A DNA stretch of 64,000 nucleotides from Synechococcus sp. MEDNS5 (GTDB taxonomy: Bacteria > Cyanobacteriota > Cyanobacteriia > PCC-6307 > Cyanobiaceae): NCBI RefSeq assembly GCF_014279875.1, contig NZ_CP047952.1, positions 2,232,001-2,296,000 of the forward strand. Direction: 5' to 3'. Positions 38,156-47,710 of the stretch are shown one piece after another. Below the pieces are notes generated by a model. It was given only the letters and a program-made list of their open reading frames with translations. It did not search any database and was not told the DNA's origin. Each line of letters begins with the position of its first letter. Within the stretch, counting starts at the first letter, position 1. Position numbers and translations under genes: made by a program.

Positions 38156-40066
38156 ATGGCCCACACCAGCACCGCTGGCCCTTGGACCGTTCAGGACGGT
38201 GCCGATCTCTACGGACTGGATCGATGGGGGGATCCTTACTTCTCGACCAACTCCCGCGGACACATCACTGTGCAACCCCAGGGTGATCGCGGCGGCAGCA
38301 TCGACCTGATCGAGCTGGTGGAAGGCCTGCAGGCACGGGATCTCGGCCTTCCCCTCCTGATCCGCTTTGACGACATCCTCGAAGATCGGCTCGAGCGGTT
38401 GCACGCAGCCTTCGACCGAGCGATCGCTCACTACGGCTACGCGGGCCGGTATCAGGGCGTTTTCCCTGTGAAGTGCAACCAGCAGCGCCATGTGGTTGAA
38501 CGGCTTGTGGAGAGCGGCCAGCGCTGGCACTTCGGCCTGGAGGCTGGGAGCAAGGCGGAACTGCTGATCGCCCTCTCGCTGCTGAAGGATCCAGAAGCTC
38601 TACTGATCTGCAATGGCTACAAGGATCAGCGGTACCTGGAAACGGCCATCCTGGCGCGCAAACTCGGGCGTCAGCCCGTGGTGGTGATCGAACAGCCCGA
38701 CGAGGTGGAACGGATCATCCGGGCGAGCGATCACCTGGGTGCCGCTCCGATGATCGGAATCCGGGCACGCCTCTCAACCCGCAGTACTGGCCGCTGGGGC
38801 AGCTCCGTGGGAGATCGCGCCAAGTTCGGACTCTCCGTCCCCGAACTGCTCGACACCACCGAAGCCCTGCGCGACGCAGGCCTTCTGAAGGAGCTGCGCT
38901 TGCTGCACTTCCACATCGGCAGCCAGATCAACGACATCGCCGTGCTGAAAGATGCCCTGCAGGAGGCGGGACAGATTTACGGCGAACTTCACCGGCTGGG
39001 TGCTCCGATGGGCTTCCTCGACGTGGGTGGTGGCCTGGGGATCGACTACGACGGCAGCCGCAGCGCCACCGCTGCCTCCACCAATTACTCCCTCCAGAAC
39101 TACGCCAACGACGTGGTTGCCACCGTGAAGGAATGCTGTGAACCCAGCGGTGTTCCCATGCCCACGCTCGTGAGCGAAAGCGGTCGCGCCCTGGCCAGCC
39201 ATTTCAGCGTGCTGGTGTTCGACATCCTCGGCACCGGTGCCGCACCGGATGAGCGGCCGGAACCGATGGACAACGATCCGCTGATCCTGCGCAATCTGCA
39301 TGAAACCTTTGATGGCATCACCACAGCGAACCTGCAGGAAGCCTGGAACGACGTTCTGAAATTCAAGGGCGATGCACTGAGCGCCTTCCGCCTCGGATAC
39401 CTGAGCCTTCCGGAACGGGCGCGGGCCGAACAACTGGCCTGGGCCTGTGCGCGGCGCATCAGTCGCCTGTTGCCCGCTGATGACAGCAGCCCCGAGGAGC
39501 TGCGCAACCTGCGCGCCAGCCTGGCCAGCACCTACTACGGCAATTTTTCGGTGTTTCGATCAGCACCGGACACCTGGGCGATCGATCAGCTGTTTCCCGT
39601 GATGCCGATCCATCGGCTTGATGAACAGCCCGACCAGCTCGGAAGCATTGCGGATCTCACCTGTGACTCCGATGGCAAGCTGGCGCGCTTCATTCAGGGC
39701 GGGCAAAGCAAACCCCTACTGGAACTGCACAGCCCCCAGCCGGATCAGCCTTACCTCATTGGTTTGTTTCTGGCCGGTGCCTACCAGGAGGTGATGGGCA
39801 ACCTGCACAACCTGTTCGGGAGCACCAATGCCGTGCATATCCGCCTGGCCCCAGGCGGTGGCTACCTGCTGGACCACGTGGTCCGCGGCGACACCAATTC
39901 CGATGTGCTCGAAGCGATGGAGCACGACCCTGATCTGATGCTCGAACGCCTCCGCCTGGCCAGCGAGGAGGCGATCCGCGAACAGCGGTTGTCGGTCAAC
40001 GATGCCAGGCTGTTGATCAGCCACGTGGCCAGCAGTCTCCAGCAGGCCACCTATCTCCAGAGCTGA
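38156..40066 (+). CDS. speA: Biosynthetic arginine decarboxylase
   Basis: SpeA decarboxylates arginine to agmatine, the first step of polyamine synthesis. The 636 residues follow the fold-type III PLP family: the PLP lysine lies in [10 protein letters not shown] near 105, then [17 protein letters not shown] near 262, [13 protein letters not shown] near 295 and the substrate-side SESGRA near 341. ATG at 38156 was preferred; a TTG three codons before is in frame. A Coq4-like gene starts three bases after the stop, suggesting co-transcription. Confidence 0.95.
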   Translation: MAHTSTAGPWTVQDGADLYGLDRWGDPYFSTNSRGHITVQPQGDRGGSIDLIELVEGLQARDLGLPLLIRFDDILEDRLERLHAAFDRAIAHYGYAGRYQGVFPVKCNQQRHVVERLVESGQRWHFGLEAGSKAELLIALSLLKDPEALLICNGYKDQRYLETAILARKLGRQPVVVIEQPDEVERIIRASDHLGAAPMIGIRARLSTRSTGRWGSSVGDRAKFGLSVPELLDTTEALRDAGLLKELRLLHFHIGSQINDIAVLKDALQEAGQIYGELHRLGAPMGFLDVGGGLGIDYDGSRSATAASTNYSLQNYANDVVATVKECCEPSGVPMPTLVSESGRALASHFSVLVFDILGTGAAPDERPEPMDNDPLILRNLHETFDGITTANLQEAWNDVLKFKGDALSAFRLGYLSLPERARAEQLAWACARRISRLLPADDSSPEELRNLRASLASTYYGNFSVFRSAPDTWAIDQLFPVMPIHRLDEQPDQLGSIADLTCDSDGKLARFIQGGQSKPLLELHSPQPDQPYLIGLFLAGAYQEVMGNLHNLFGSTNAVHIRLAPGGGYLLDHVVRGDTNSDVLEAMEHDPDLMLERLRLASEEAIREQRLSVNDARLLISHVASSLQQATYLQS

Positions 40067-40069
40067 TCC

Positions 40070-40732
40070 ATGCGCATCAAACTGCAGGAACGCCTCCAGA
40101 GCCTGAAACTGCTGGCCGGTCTTGCTGCTTTTCTCAAAAATCCAGGATCCCTAGAGAGCGTCTTTGCTGTGGGAGCCAGCCTCAAGGACAGCCCTCTCGG
40201 CAAGCAAATGGTGCAACATCTGCTGGCTGACAAACAGTTCCGATCACTGGTGGACGAGGGCTGGCGACCAGCGCCGATCAATCTCGAGCAGCTGCAACAG
40301 CTTCCCGAGGGCAGCTTGGGTCGGGTGTATGCGGATCAACTGATCAGCCAGGGCATCACACCCGACAGCTTGATCGATCCCGCTCCGGTGACCAACGCCC
40401 AGGAGTTTGTCGTGCACCGGCTCAAGGAAACTCACGACATCGCCCATGTGTTGACGGGATTCGGCATCGATGGAGCCAGTGAACTAGGGCTTCAGGGGTT
40501 CAACCTTGCCCAGAACCGCTCACCGCTGGCCGTGATGCTGATCTTCGGCGGGATGCTCTCAGCCCTTCAGAACAACGAACCGCTGGCGCCGATGCTGCGG
40601 GCCCTGGCACAGGGCTTTCAGATGGGCCTGGATGCAGACCTGGTGATTGCCCGGAAACTTGAAGATGGCTGGGATCGGCCGCTGGCCGACTGGCGCAAAG
40701 AGCTCAAACTTCCTTCCGCAATGACCTTCTAG
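40070..40732 (+). CDS. Coq4-like protein
   Basis: This 220-residue helical protein contains KETHDIAHVLTGFGID near residues 119-134, matching the HDxxH metal motif of Coq4. A distal Glu-containing helix also fits (GASELGLQGF). Coq4 organises or assists ubiquinone synthesis in eukaryotes and proteobacteria. Cyanobacteria use plastoquinone, so its role here is unclear; lipid or quinone binding is a reasonable guess. It lies directly after speA and 12-60 bases before the cyclic-nucleotide-binding-domain gene. Confidence 0.75.
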   Translation: MRIKLQERLQSLKLLAGLAAFLKNPGSLESVFAVGASLKDSPLGKQMVQHLLADKQFRSLVDEGWRPAPINLEQLQQLPEGSLGRVYADQLISQGITPDSLIDPAPVTNAQEFVVHRLKETHDIAHVLTGFGIDGASELGLQGFNLAQNRSPLAVMLIFGGMLSALQNNEPLAPMLRALAQGFQMGLDADLVIARKLEDGWDRPLADWRKELKLPSAMTF

Positions 40733-40791
40733 CGTGAAAATGCATGGTCCACCCATGCCGGGTCTATCAAAGGAAAAGCCGACATCCACTC

Positions 40792-41376
40792 ATGTGGGGA
40801 GATGAACCACAGCTTCAGGCGTTCCGGGAGCGTTTGAAACTGCTGCTTGAGGCGCACCAGCAGGAGCTCAATCCAAAGCGAATCAACGCTGCAGAAGGAG
40901 ATGTGCTGTTTCGCCAGGGTGAGCCGGTTGACACTCTGCTGCTGCTCACCAGTGGAAAGGTGGCTGTGGAAGTGCACCAAGGAAATGAGCGGCACACCCT
41001 GGCCGTGGTGGAAGCCCTGGAATTACTAGGAGAAGTGGGCTTTTTCGCAAACGGCCGGCACTACGCCGATTTCCGCGTTGTGGATGGTCCCGCTGAGCTC
41101 CTGGCGATGCCTGGTGAAGATCTCCTACGAGCGATGCTCTTCGACAGCGACCTGGCTGTGGAGATGCTCGCGTTGGTGAGTGAGCGCTGCCGACGGGGCA
41201 ACCGGGTAATCGGGCTGCTGCTGAGCGGCATCGAAGCAGTGCATTACAACGAAACAGAGCGACTCGAACAGACAACCCAGGAGCTGGGAGGCATCCATTT
41301 CTGCATTGCTAAAGCCAGTCGTCAGTTACAGCGTTTGCACCAGCAGGGCGCAGCCTGGGGCTCAGGCCAGCGTTGA
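40792..41376 (+). CDS. Cyclic-nucleotide-binding-domain protein without HTH
   Basis: This 194-residue protein carries a cNMP-binding beta roll at about 35-125 (EGDVLFRQGEPVDTLLLLTSGKVAVEV, then LLGEVGFFANGRHYADFRV) and a helical tail. The FGE...R phosphate cassette is only partly kept (LGEVGFF and no conserved Arg in the expected spacing that I can see), so ligand binding is uncertain. The tail has no CRP-type winged helix; it may be a sensor or scaffold. ATG at 40792 was chosen at MWGDEP; an in-frame ATG lies at 40744. It overlaps the alaS stop by 15 bases, tail to tail. Confidence 0.75.
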   Translation: MWGDEPQLQAFRERLKLLLEAHQQELNPKRINAAEGDVLFRQGEPVDTLLLLTSGKVAVEVHQGNERHTLAVVEALELLGEVGFFANGRHYADFRVVDGPAELLAMPGEDLLRAMLFDSDLAVEMLALVSERCRRGNRVIGLLLSGIEAVHYNETERLEQTTQELGGIHFCIAKASRQLQRLHQQGAAWGSGQR

Positions 41377-44040
41377 ATAAAGCTCCTCCTGTGCCGCCTC
41401 CAGCGCGCCATCGAGGGCGGCACCATCGCGACCACCCGCCTGCGCCAGGTTCGGCCGACCGCCGCCTCCGCCGCCACAGAGCTTGGCGATGCCACCAATG
41501 AATTTGCCGGCCTGGAGCTTGGCGGCAATCACCGCCTTGCCGAAGGCCGCCACCAGGATCACCTTGCCTTGATCGGCAGGGTCCGGCAGACCACCCAGCA
41601 CCACCGCAGCACCATCACCGAGCTGATCAGCAAGGCTCTGCGCAGCCCCCTGCAGCCCAGTGCCATCCACACCATCAAGCCGTTCTACCAGCAGCTGGAA
41701 GTCGCCCACCGCCAGCGCCTTCGACGCCAGCGCCGCTGACTTGGCCACCGCCAGTTCGGCCTGCGCCGCGGCCAGAGCCTTGCCGGTGGCCTTGAGTTCG
41801 TCCTGCAAGGCCGTCACCCGTTCGATGATCTCGGCCGGCTGGGCCTTGAAGCGCTCACCCAGCTGCTTTACCACCCCATCACGCTCATTGAGATAGGGCA
41901 GCACCGCAGCGCCAGCCACCGCTTCAATACGGCGAATCCCGGCGGCGACACCGCTTTCACTCACGATCTTGAACAGGCCGATTTCCGCGGTGTTGCCCAC
42001 ATGGGTGCCGCCGCAGAGCTCCATCGACACGCCCGGCACATCCACCACACGCACCACATCGGCATATTTCTCACCAAACATCGCCACAGCTCCGGCAGCC
42101 TTGGCCTTCTCGATCGCCATCTCCTGCACCTCAAGAGCATGGGCATCGGCGATCCAGCCGTTGATCAAGCTCTCAATGCGCTCCAGCTCTTCGGCAGTGA
42201 CGGCACGCGGGCAGTGGAAATCAAAACGCAGGCGATCAAAACTCACCAGAGAGCCAGCCTGACCGATACCGGGATCCACCACCTGCTTGAGCGCTGCCTG
42301 CAACAGGTGGGTGGCGGTGTGATTGGCCTGGGCCCGGCGGCGGCAGGCACGATCGACCCGGCCATGCACCACATCCCCCACCGAAAGCGAGCCCCTCTCC
42401 ACACGACCGCTGTGCACGAACACACTGCGATTGCGGCTCACGGACTCGACCATCACGATCAGGCCATCACCGGCCTGGCCATCCGCCACCAGGGTGCCGC
42501 GATCACCGATCTGGCCACCACCTTCGCCGTAGAACGGCGTGACATCCAGCACCACCTGAACGGCATCACCCGCTGCAGCGCTCTGGGCCGGGTCACCATT
42601 CACCACCAGAGCCTGAATGCTGCTGCTCTGCTCCAGCTGCTCGTAGCCCCGGAATTCGGTGTCTTGCAGACCTGCAGCCACCTGATCGATCGCATCTTGC
42701 AGGGTGAGATCAATGCTCACCGCAGCGGCTTTCGCACGCTGGCGCTGTTGCTCCATCGCCGTTTCAAAGCCGGCAAGGTCCACCACCAGGCCATACTCTT
42801 CAGCGATTTCCTGGGTGAGCTCCAGGGGGAAGCCATAGGTGTCGTAGAGCTCAAAGGCCTGTTCACCACTGATCTGCTTCGGCTTGGCAGCCAGCACATC
42901 TGCGAGCAGCTTCTCGCCGCGTTCCAGCGTTTCCAGGAAACGGGCTTCTTCCCGTTGCAGTTCGGCCAGGATCACCTCACGGCGCTCAATCAGCTGCGGG
43001 TGGGCGGATTGCATCAGGGCAATCGATGCCTCACCCATGGCCTGGAGAAAGGGCTTGTCAATGCCAAGCAGGCGGCCATGGCGTACCACCCGGCGCAGCA
43101 AACGGCGCAAGATGTAGCCGCGGCCCAGGTTGCTGGCGGTGACACCATCGCTGATCAGCTGGGTGACCGCACGGCTGTGATCACCGATCACCTTGAGTGA
43201 GGTTTTGCCCTTCTCGTCGAGCTGGTGGTAGTCCACACCCGCCCGATCAGCCGCCGCCTGAATCAGCGGGAAGATCAGATCGGTTTCGTAATTGTTGGGA
43301 ACCTTCTGCAGGATCTGCGCCATGCGCTCCAGGCCCATGCCGGTGTCGATGTTGCGGTTCGCCAGCGGCGTGAGCGTTCCCTGCGCATCGCGATTCGACT
43401 GCATGAACACCAAGTTGTAAAACTCGATGAAGCGGTCGTCGTCTTCCAGATCGATGCCGTCATCACCTAGTTCCGGCTTGAAGTCGTAATAGATCTCCGA
43501 ACAGGGCCCACACGGTCCGGTGGGACCGGAGGCCCAGAAGTTGTCTTCCTCATCCATGCGGATGATCCGCTTGGGGTTCACCCCCACCACCTCACGCCAG
43601 ATCTGCTCGGCTTCGTCGTCCTCGCGGAAGACGCTCACCACCAGATTCTTGGGATCCAGACCAAACACCTGGGTGCTCAGCTCCCAGGCCCACTCGATCG
43701 CCTGCTGCTTGAAGTAGTCACCAAACGAGAAGTTGCCGAGCATCTCGAAGAAGGTGTGGTGACGGGCGGTGCGCCCCACGTTCTCAATGTCGTTGGTGCG
43801 GATGCACTTCTGGGAGCTGGTGGCACAGGGTGCTGGCCGTTCCTGCTGGCCAAGGAAAATCGGTTTGAACGGCAGCATCCCTGCAATCGTGAGCAGCACC
43901 GTGGGGTCTTCCGGCACCAAGGAGGCGCTGGGCATGCGCCGGTGACCGCGCTGCTCGAAAAAAGACAGAAATGCTTCTCGGATCTCCGCACCTGTGCGGG
44001 GACTCGCGGACTCGGTTCGCGACGGTCGTGCAACAGCCAT
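41362..44040 (-). CDS. alaS: Alanyl-tRNA synthetase
   Basis: AlaRS charges tRNA-Ala and edits Ser and Gly mischarges. The 892 residues run in normal order: class II catalytic core (RTARHHTFFEMLGNFSFGDYF near 90), tRNA recognition domain, editing domain with zinc-site-like HTATHLLQ near 580 and CGGTHV near 680, then the C-Ala domain ending in a Gly-rich stretch (CGGGGGGRPNLAQAGG). It is divergent from the small membrane-protein gene, with 35 bases between starts. Confidence 0.97.
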   Translation of the reverse strand: MAVARPSRTESASPRTGAEIREAFLSFFEQRGHRRMPSASLVPEDPTVLLTIAGMLPFKPIFLGQQERPAPCATSSQKCIRTNDIENVGRTARHHTFFEMLGNFSFGDYFKQQAIEWAWELSTQVFGLDPKNLVVSVFREDDEAEQIWREVVGVNPKRIIRMDEEDNFWASGPTGPCGPCSEIYYDFKPELGDDGIDLEDDDRFIEFYNLVFMQSNRDAQGTLTPLANRNIDTGMGLERMAQILQKVPNNYETDLIFPLIQAAADRAGVDYHQLDEKGKTSLKVIGDHSRAVTQLISDGVTASNLGRGYILRRLLRRVVRHGRLLGIDKPFLQAMGEASIALMQSAHPQLIERREVILAELQREEARFLETLERGEKLLADVLAAKPKQISGEQAFELYDTYGFPLELTQEIAEEYGLVVDLAGFETAMEQQRQRAKAAAVSIDLTLQDAIDQVAAGLQDTEFRGYEQLEQSSSIQALVVNGDPAQSAAAGDAVQVVLDVTPFYGEGGGQIGDRGTLVADGQAGDGLIVMVESVSRNRSVFVHSGRVERGSLSVGDVVHGRVDRACRRRAQANHTATHLLQAALKQVVDPGIGQAGSLVSFDRLRFDFHCPRAVTAEELERIESLINGWIADAHALEVQEMAIEKAKAAGAVAMFGEKYADVVRVVDVPGVSMELCGGTHVGNTAEIGLFKIVSESGVAAGIRRIEAVAGAAVLPYLNERDGVVKQLGERFKAQPAEIIERVTALQDELKATGKALAAAQAELAVAKSAALASKALAVGDFQLLVERLDGVDGTGLQGAAQSLADQLGDGAAVVLGGLPDPADQGKVILVAAFGKAVIAAKLQAGKFIGGIAKLCGGGGGGRPNLAQAGGRDGAALDGALEAAQEELYSTLA

Positions 44041-44075
44041 GGCGGGTTCGGGCTCGAAAAGCGGGTCCAGCAGCC

Positions 44076-44501
44076 ATGATCGCCTTTCAGCCGCCGATGA
44101 CGTTGGCCGATAGCAGCGCGGAAAGCAGCAAAGAATTGAACCGGGCGAACCTGCGCTGGCGCTCCCTGTGCTGGGCCCTGCTGGCCGGACTCAGCGCGGG
44201 ACTGATCAGCCTCCCCTTTGGACTGGAGCAAGCTGTTCGATCCACGGGCTGTGGGCTCTTCTATGGGCTGCTCGCCTTTCATCTCGAACGGGTTGATCCA
44301 GAGGATTCCCACCTGCAAGCTGGATTGGTGGGCGCGATCTGCGGGGTGCGCAGCCTTGGCATGCCCCTTGCGGTTCCCTGGGGGGGTTCCGGCGCCCTGG
44401 CATCATTAGGAGTGGATCTTTTCGTGGGGTGGCTGCCTCTGATCGGCAGCGCACTCCTGCTCCACGGAACCCAACGCATGTTGTCTGCGTCGCGGCCATG
44501 A
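44076..44501 (+). CDS. Small membrane protein of unknown function
   Basis: This 141-residue protein has about three membrane helices (near 31-50, 53-70 and 110-130) with many glycines (LLAGLSAGLISLPFG, GCGLFYGLLAF). No family is recognised. ATG at 44076 was chosen near the divergent alaS start. Its stop overlaps the start of the SNF2 gene (ATGA), which ties it to a four-gene string. Confidence 0.6.
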   Translation: MIAFQPPMTLADSSAESSKELNRANLRWRSLCWALLAGLSAGLISLPFGLEQAVRSTGCGLFYGLLAFHLERVDPEDSHLQAGLVGAICGVRSLGMPLAVPWGGSGALASLGVDLFVGWLPLIGSALLLHGTQRMLSASRP

Positions 44502-47500
44502 GCCTGCTGCACGCCACCTGGCTACCCGCCATCCGCACCCCCAGCAGCTCCGGAAGGGCTGCTTTGCTGGTATGGGCTGATACCTGGCGTGTGGCCGAGC
44601 CCCTCGGCCCCGGGGCCACACCCGCCCTTCATCCGTTCACCCTGAGCGCGGAGGATCTGCGCGCCTGGCTCACAGAGCGCGATCTCCTTCCGGAAGGAAT
44701 CATCGATGCGACCGCATGCCTCACCCTGCCGAGCCGCAGTGTGAAACCACGGCGGCCCCGTGGCTCAGCTGCCGCCACCCCCTCATCAGAGGAGCAGCCC
44801 CCCTGGTGCGGGCTGCCGCTGCAAGCCGGCGAACCGATTCCGAAAACCACCGAATGGTGGCCTTGGCAGGTGCAGGGGCTGGCGATCGAACCGATGGCGG
44901 CCACAGCATGGCTGGCCAAACTTCCTCTCTCTGGCCATCACCCCGACCTGGCCGATGAGCTGCGCTGGTGGAGTCATATGCAGCGATGGGCCCTCAGCCT
45001 GGTAGCCCGGGGGCGCTGGCTGCCCCAGGTGGAATTGAGTCGGGGTGAAGGGTATCCCCACCGCGCTCGCTGGGTCGCGCTTCTCAACCGTGAGGACGAC
45101 AGGCGCCGCCTGGAGGACCTCGCCGCCCGGCTGCCCCTGGTGGCTACCTGTGCATTGCCCTGGAGAGAGCCCACAGGGAAACGCAGCAATCGCATCACAA
45201 GGCTGCGCCCAGAGGCCATGCGCGCTGCCAATCCCGTGGCCTGCTGTCGTCCCCGCAGCGGTCGCCTGCGGGTGGCCACGTTGCTTGAGGATCTGGTAGA
45301 TGCCCAGCTGCGTAAGGGCTTCCACCCCGATGACGAAGGGCTCGACCCCCTGCTCTGCGCCTGGGAAAACGCCCTGAGTTCAGACAACGGGGTGATCGAT
45401 CTGAACGACGAAGATGCCGAACGACTGGCCACGGCCAGCCACCACTGGCGCGAGGGAGTCGCTGGCAATGTGGCGGCAGCCAGAGCCTGCCTTGAACTCG
45501 CCACCCCCAACGACGGTGAGGACCTCTGGGATCTGCGCTTCTACCTGCAGGCCGAAGCCGATCCCACGCTGAAAGTGCCTGCGGGAGCAGCCTGGGCCGC
45601 TGGACCCGAAGGCCTTCAACTCGGAGAGATTCCTGTGGAGCATCCCGGCGAGGTGCTGCTCGAGGGCATGGGTCGTGCTCTCACGGTGTTCGCACCGATC
45701 GAACGGGGCCTGGACAGCGCCACACCGGAAGCGATGCAGCTCACCCCTGCGGAAGCCTTCGTGCTGGTGCGCACCGCCGCCCGTCAACTCCGGGACGTGG
45801 GTGTTGGTGTGGACCTTCCCCCAAGCCTCTCGGGAGGCCTGGCCAGCCGCCTCGGTCTGGCGATCAAGGCCGAGCTTCCCAAACGCTCACGGGGGTTCAC
45901 GCTCGGGGAAAATCTCGATTGGGATTGGGAGCTGATGATCGGCGGCGTCACCCTGACGCTGCGGGAGCTGGAACGGCTGGCCGGCAAGCGCAGCCCCCTG
46001 GTGCGCCACAAGGGAGCCTGGATCGAACTCAGGCCCAATGATCTCAAGAACGCAGAACGGTTCTGTGCCGCCAACCCTGATCTGAGCCTGGACGATGCCC
46101 TTCGCCTGACGGCCAGCGAAGGGGACACGCTGATGCGCCTCCCCGTGCATGCCTTTGATGCTGGCCCTCGCCTTCAAGGGGTGTTGGAGCAATACCACCA
46201 GCAGAAAGCACCGGATCCGCTGCCTGCGCCCGAGGGCTTCTGCGGCCAGCTTCGTCCCTACCAGGAACGTGGCCTGGGATGGCTGGCCTTCCTGCACCGC
46301 TTCGATCAAGGAGCCTGCCTGGCGGACGACATGGGCTTAGGCAAGACGATTCAGCTGCTGGCCTTCCTCCAGCACCTGAAGATGGAGAAAGAACTGAAAC
46401 GGCCGGTGCTGCTGGTGGCTCCCACCTCCGTGCTCACCAACTGGAAGCGGGAAGCCGCGGCCTTCACCCCCGAGCTCTCTGTCCATGAGCACTACGGCCC
46501 CAAGCGCCCCTCCACTCCCGCGGCACTCAAAAAAGCCCTGAAAGACGTTGACTTGGTGCTCACCAGCTACGGGCTCCTGCAGAGAGACAGTGAGCTGCTT
46601 GATAGTTTCGACTGGCAGGGCACCGTGATCGATGAAGCCCAGGCGATCAAGAACCCTTCGGCCAAGCAAAGCCAGGCGGCCCGTGATCTGGCTCGAACCC
46701 GCAAGGGCTCCAGGTTTCGTATCGCTCTCACCGGCACACCGGTTGAGAACAGGGTGAGTGAACTCTGGGCCCTGATGGATTTCCTCAATCCGAGCGTGCT
46801 TGGGGAAGAGGAATTTTTCCGGCAGCGCTACCGCATGCCAATCGAGCGCTACGGCGATATGTCGTCCCTGCGCGATCTCAAATCGCGGGTGGGGCCGTTC
46901 ATCCTGCGGCGCTTGAAAACCGACAAGGCGATCATCTCCGACCTCCCCGAAAAAGTGGAGCTGAGTGAATGGGTGGGTCTGAGCAAGGAACAGAAGTCCC
47001 TTTACGCGAAGACCGTGGAGGACACCCTCGATGCCATCGCCCGAGCCCCCCGCGGCAAGCGCCATGGCCAGGTGCTGGGCCTACTCACCAAGCTGAAGCA
47101 GATCTGCAACCATCCCGCGCTTGCGTTGAAGGAAGAAGCAGCCGGCGATGACTTCCTTCAACGTTCGGCCAAGTTGCAGCGGCTAGAGGAAATCCTCGAT
47201 GAGGTGATCGAAGCGGGGGATCGGGCCCTGCTGTTCACCCAATTTGCGGAATGGGGGCACTTGCTCCAGGGCTACCTGCAGCGCCGCTGGCGCAGCGAGG
47301 TGCCGTTCCTGAGCGGCAGCACCAGCAAAGGAGAACGTCAGGCCATGGTGGATCGCTTCCAGGACGACCCGCGCGGCCCCCAGCTCTTCCTGCTGTCCCT
47401 CAAGGCCGGCGGAGTGGGATTGAACCTCACCCGGGCCAGCCACGTGTTCCACATCGACCGCTGGTGGAATCCTGCGGTTGAAAACCAGGCCACGGACCGT

Positions 47501-47710
47501 GCTTATCGCATCGGCCAAACGAACCGGGTGATGGTGCATAAGTTCATCACCAGCGGCTCCGTTGAGGAGAAAATTGACCGGATGATCCGGGAGAAGTCCA
47601 GGCTGGCGGAAGACATCGTCGGTTCCGGCGAGGAGTGGCTCGGTGGCTTCGATATGGGCCAACTCAAGGAGCTGGTGAGCCTGGAGGACAACGAGACGCG
47701 CAACCCATGA
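44498..47710 (+). CDS. SNF2-family helicase/ATPase
   Basis: This 1070-residue protein has an N-terminal region of about 580 residues characteristic of the long bacterial SNF2 proteins, then the SNF2 ATPase. Walker A is LADDMGLGKTIQLLAF near 609, a DEAQ-box (VIDEAQAIKN) lies near 709 and TGTPVENRVSELWALMDF near 747. The helicase C domain ends in DRWWNPAVENQATDRAYRIGQ near 990. Bacterial members remodel or translocate on DNA or RNA polymerase complexes; the partner is not known. Stop and next start overlap (ATGA) with the SWIM gene, a recurrent pairing. The membrane protein upstream also overlaps. Confidence 0.92.
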   Translation: MSLLHATWLPAIRTPSSSGRAALLVWADTWRVAEPLGPGATPALHPFTLSAEDLRAWLTERDLLPEGIIDATACLTLPSRSVKPRRPRGSAAATPSSEEQPPWCGLPLQAGEPIPKTTEWWPWQVQGLAIEPMAATAWLAKLPLSGHHPDLADELRWWSHMQRWALSLVARGRWLPQVELSRGEGYPHRARWVALLNREDDRRRLEDLAARLPLVATCALPWREPTGKRSNRITRLRPEAMRAANPVACCRPRSGRLRVATLLEDLVDAQLRKGFHPDDEGLDPLLCAWENALSSDNGVIDLNDEDAERLATASHHWREGVAGNVAAARACLELATPNDGEDLWDLRFYLQAEADPTLKVPAGAAWAAGPEGLQLGEIPVEHPGEVLLEGMGRALTVFAPIERGLDSATPEAMQLTPAEAFVLVRTAARQLRDVGVGVDLPPSLSGGLASRLGLAIKAELPKRSRGFTLGENLDWDWELMIGGVTLTLRELERLAGKRSPLVRHKGAWIELRPNDLKNAERFCAANPDLSLDDALRLTASEGDTLMRLPVHAFDAGPRLQGVLEQYHQQKAPDPLPAPEGFCGQLRPYQERGLGWLAFLHRFDQGACLADDMGLGKTIQLLAFLQHLKMEKELKRPVLLVAPTSVLTNWKREAAAFTPELSVHEHYGPKRPSTPAALKKALKDVDLVLTSYGLLQRDSELLDSFDWQGTVIDEAQAIKNPSAKQSQAARDLARTRKGSRFRIALTGTPVENRVSELWALMDFLNPSVLGEEEFFRQRYRMPIERYGDMSSLRDLKSRVGPFILRRLKTDKAIISDLPEKVELSEWVGLSKEQKSLYAKTVEDTLDAIARAPRGKRHGQVLGLLTKLKQICNHPALALKEEAAGDDFLQRSAKLQRLEEILDEVIEAGDRALLFTQFAEWGHLLQGYLQRRWRSEVPFLSGSTSKGERQAMVDRFQDDPRGPQLFLLSLKAGGVGLNLTRASHVFHIDRWWNPAVENQATDRAYRIGQTNRVMVHKFITSGSVEEKIDRMIREKSRLAEDIVGSGEEWLGGFDMGQLKELVSLEDNETRNP

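Noticed and set aside
42001-43200. 399-residue plus-strand open frame opposite alaS
   Set aside because: It is a shadow of alaS with His/Gln-rich composition typical of antisense reading of GC-rich genes.
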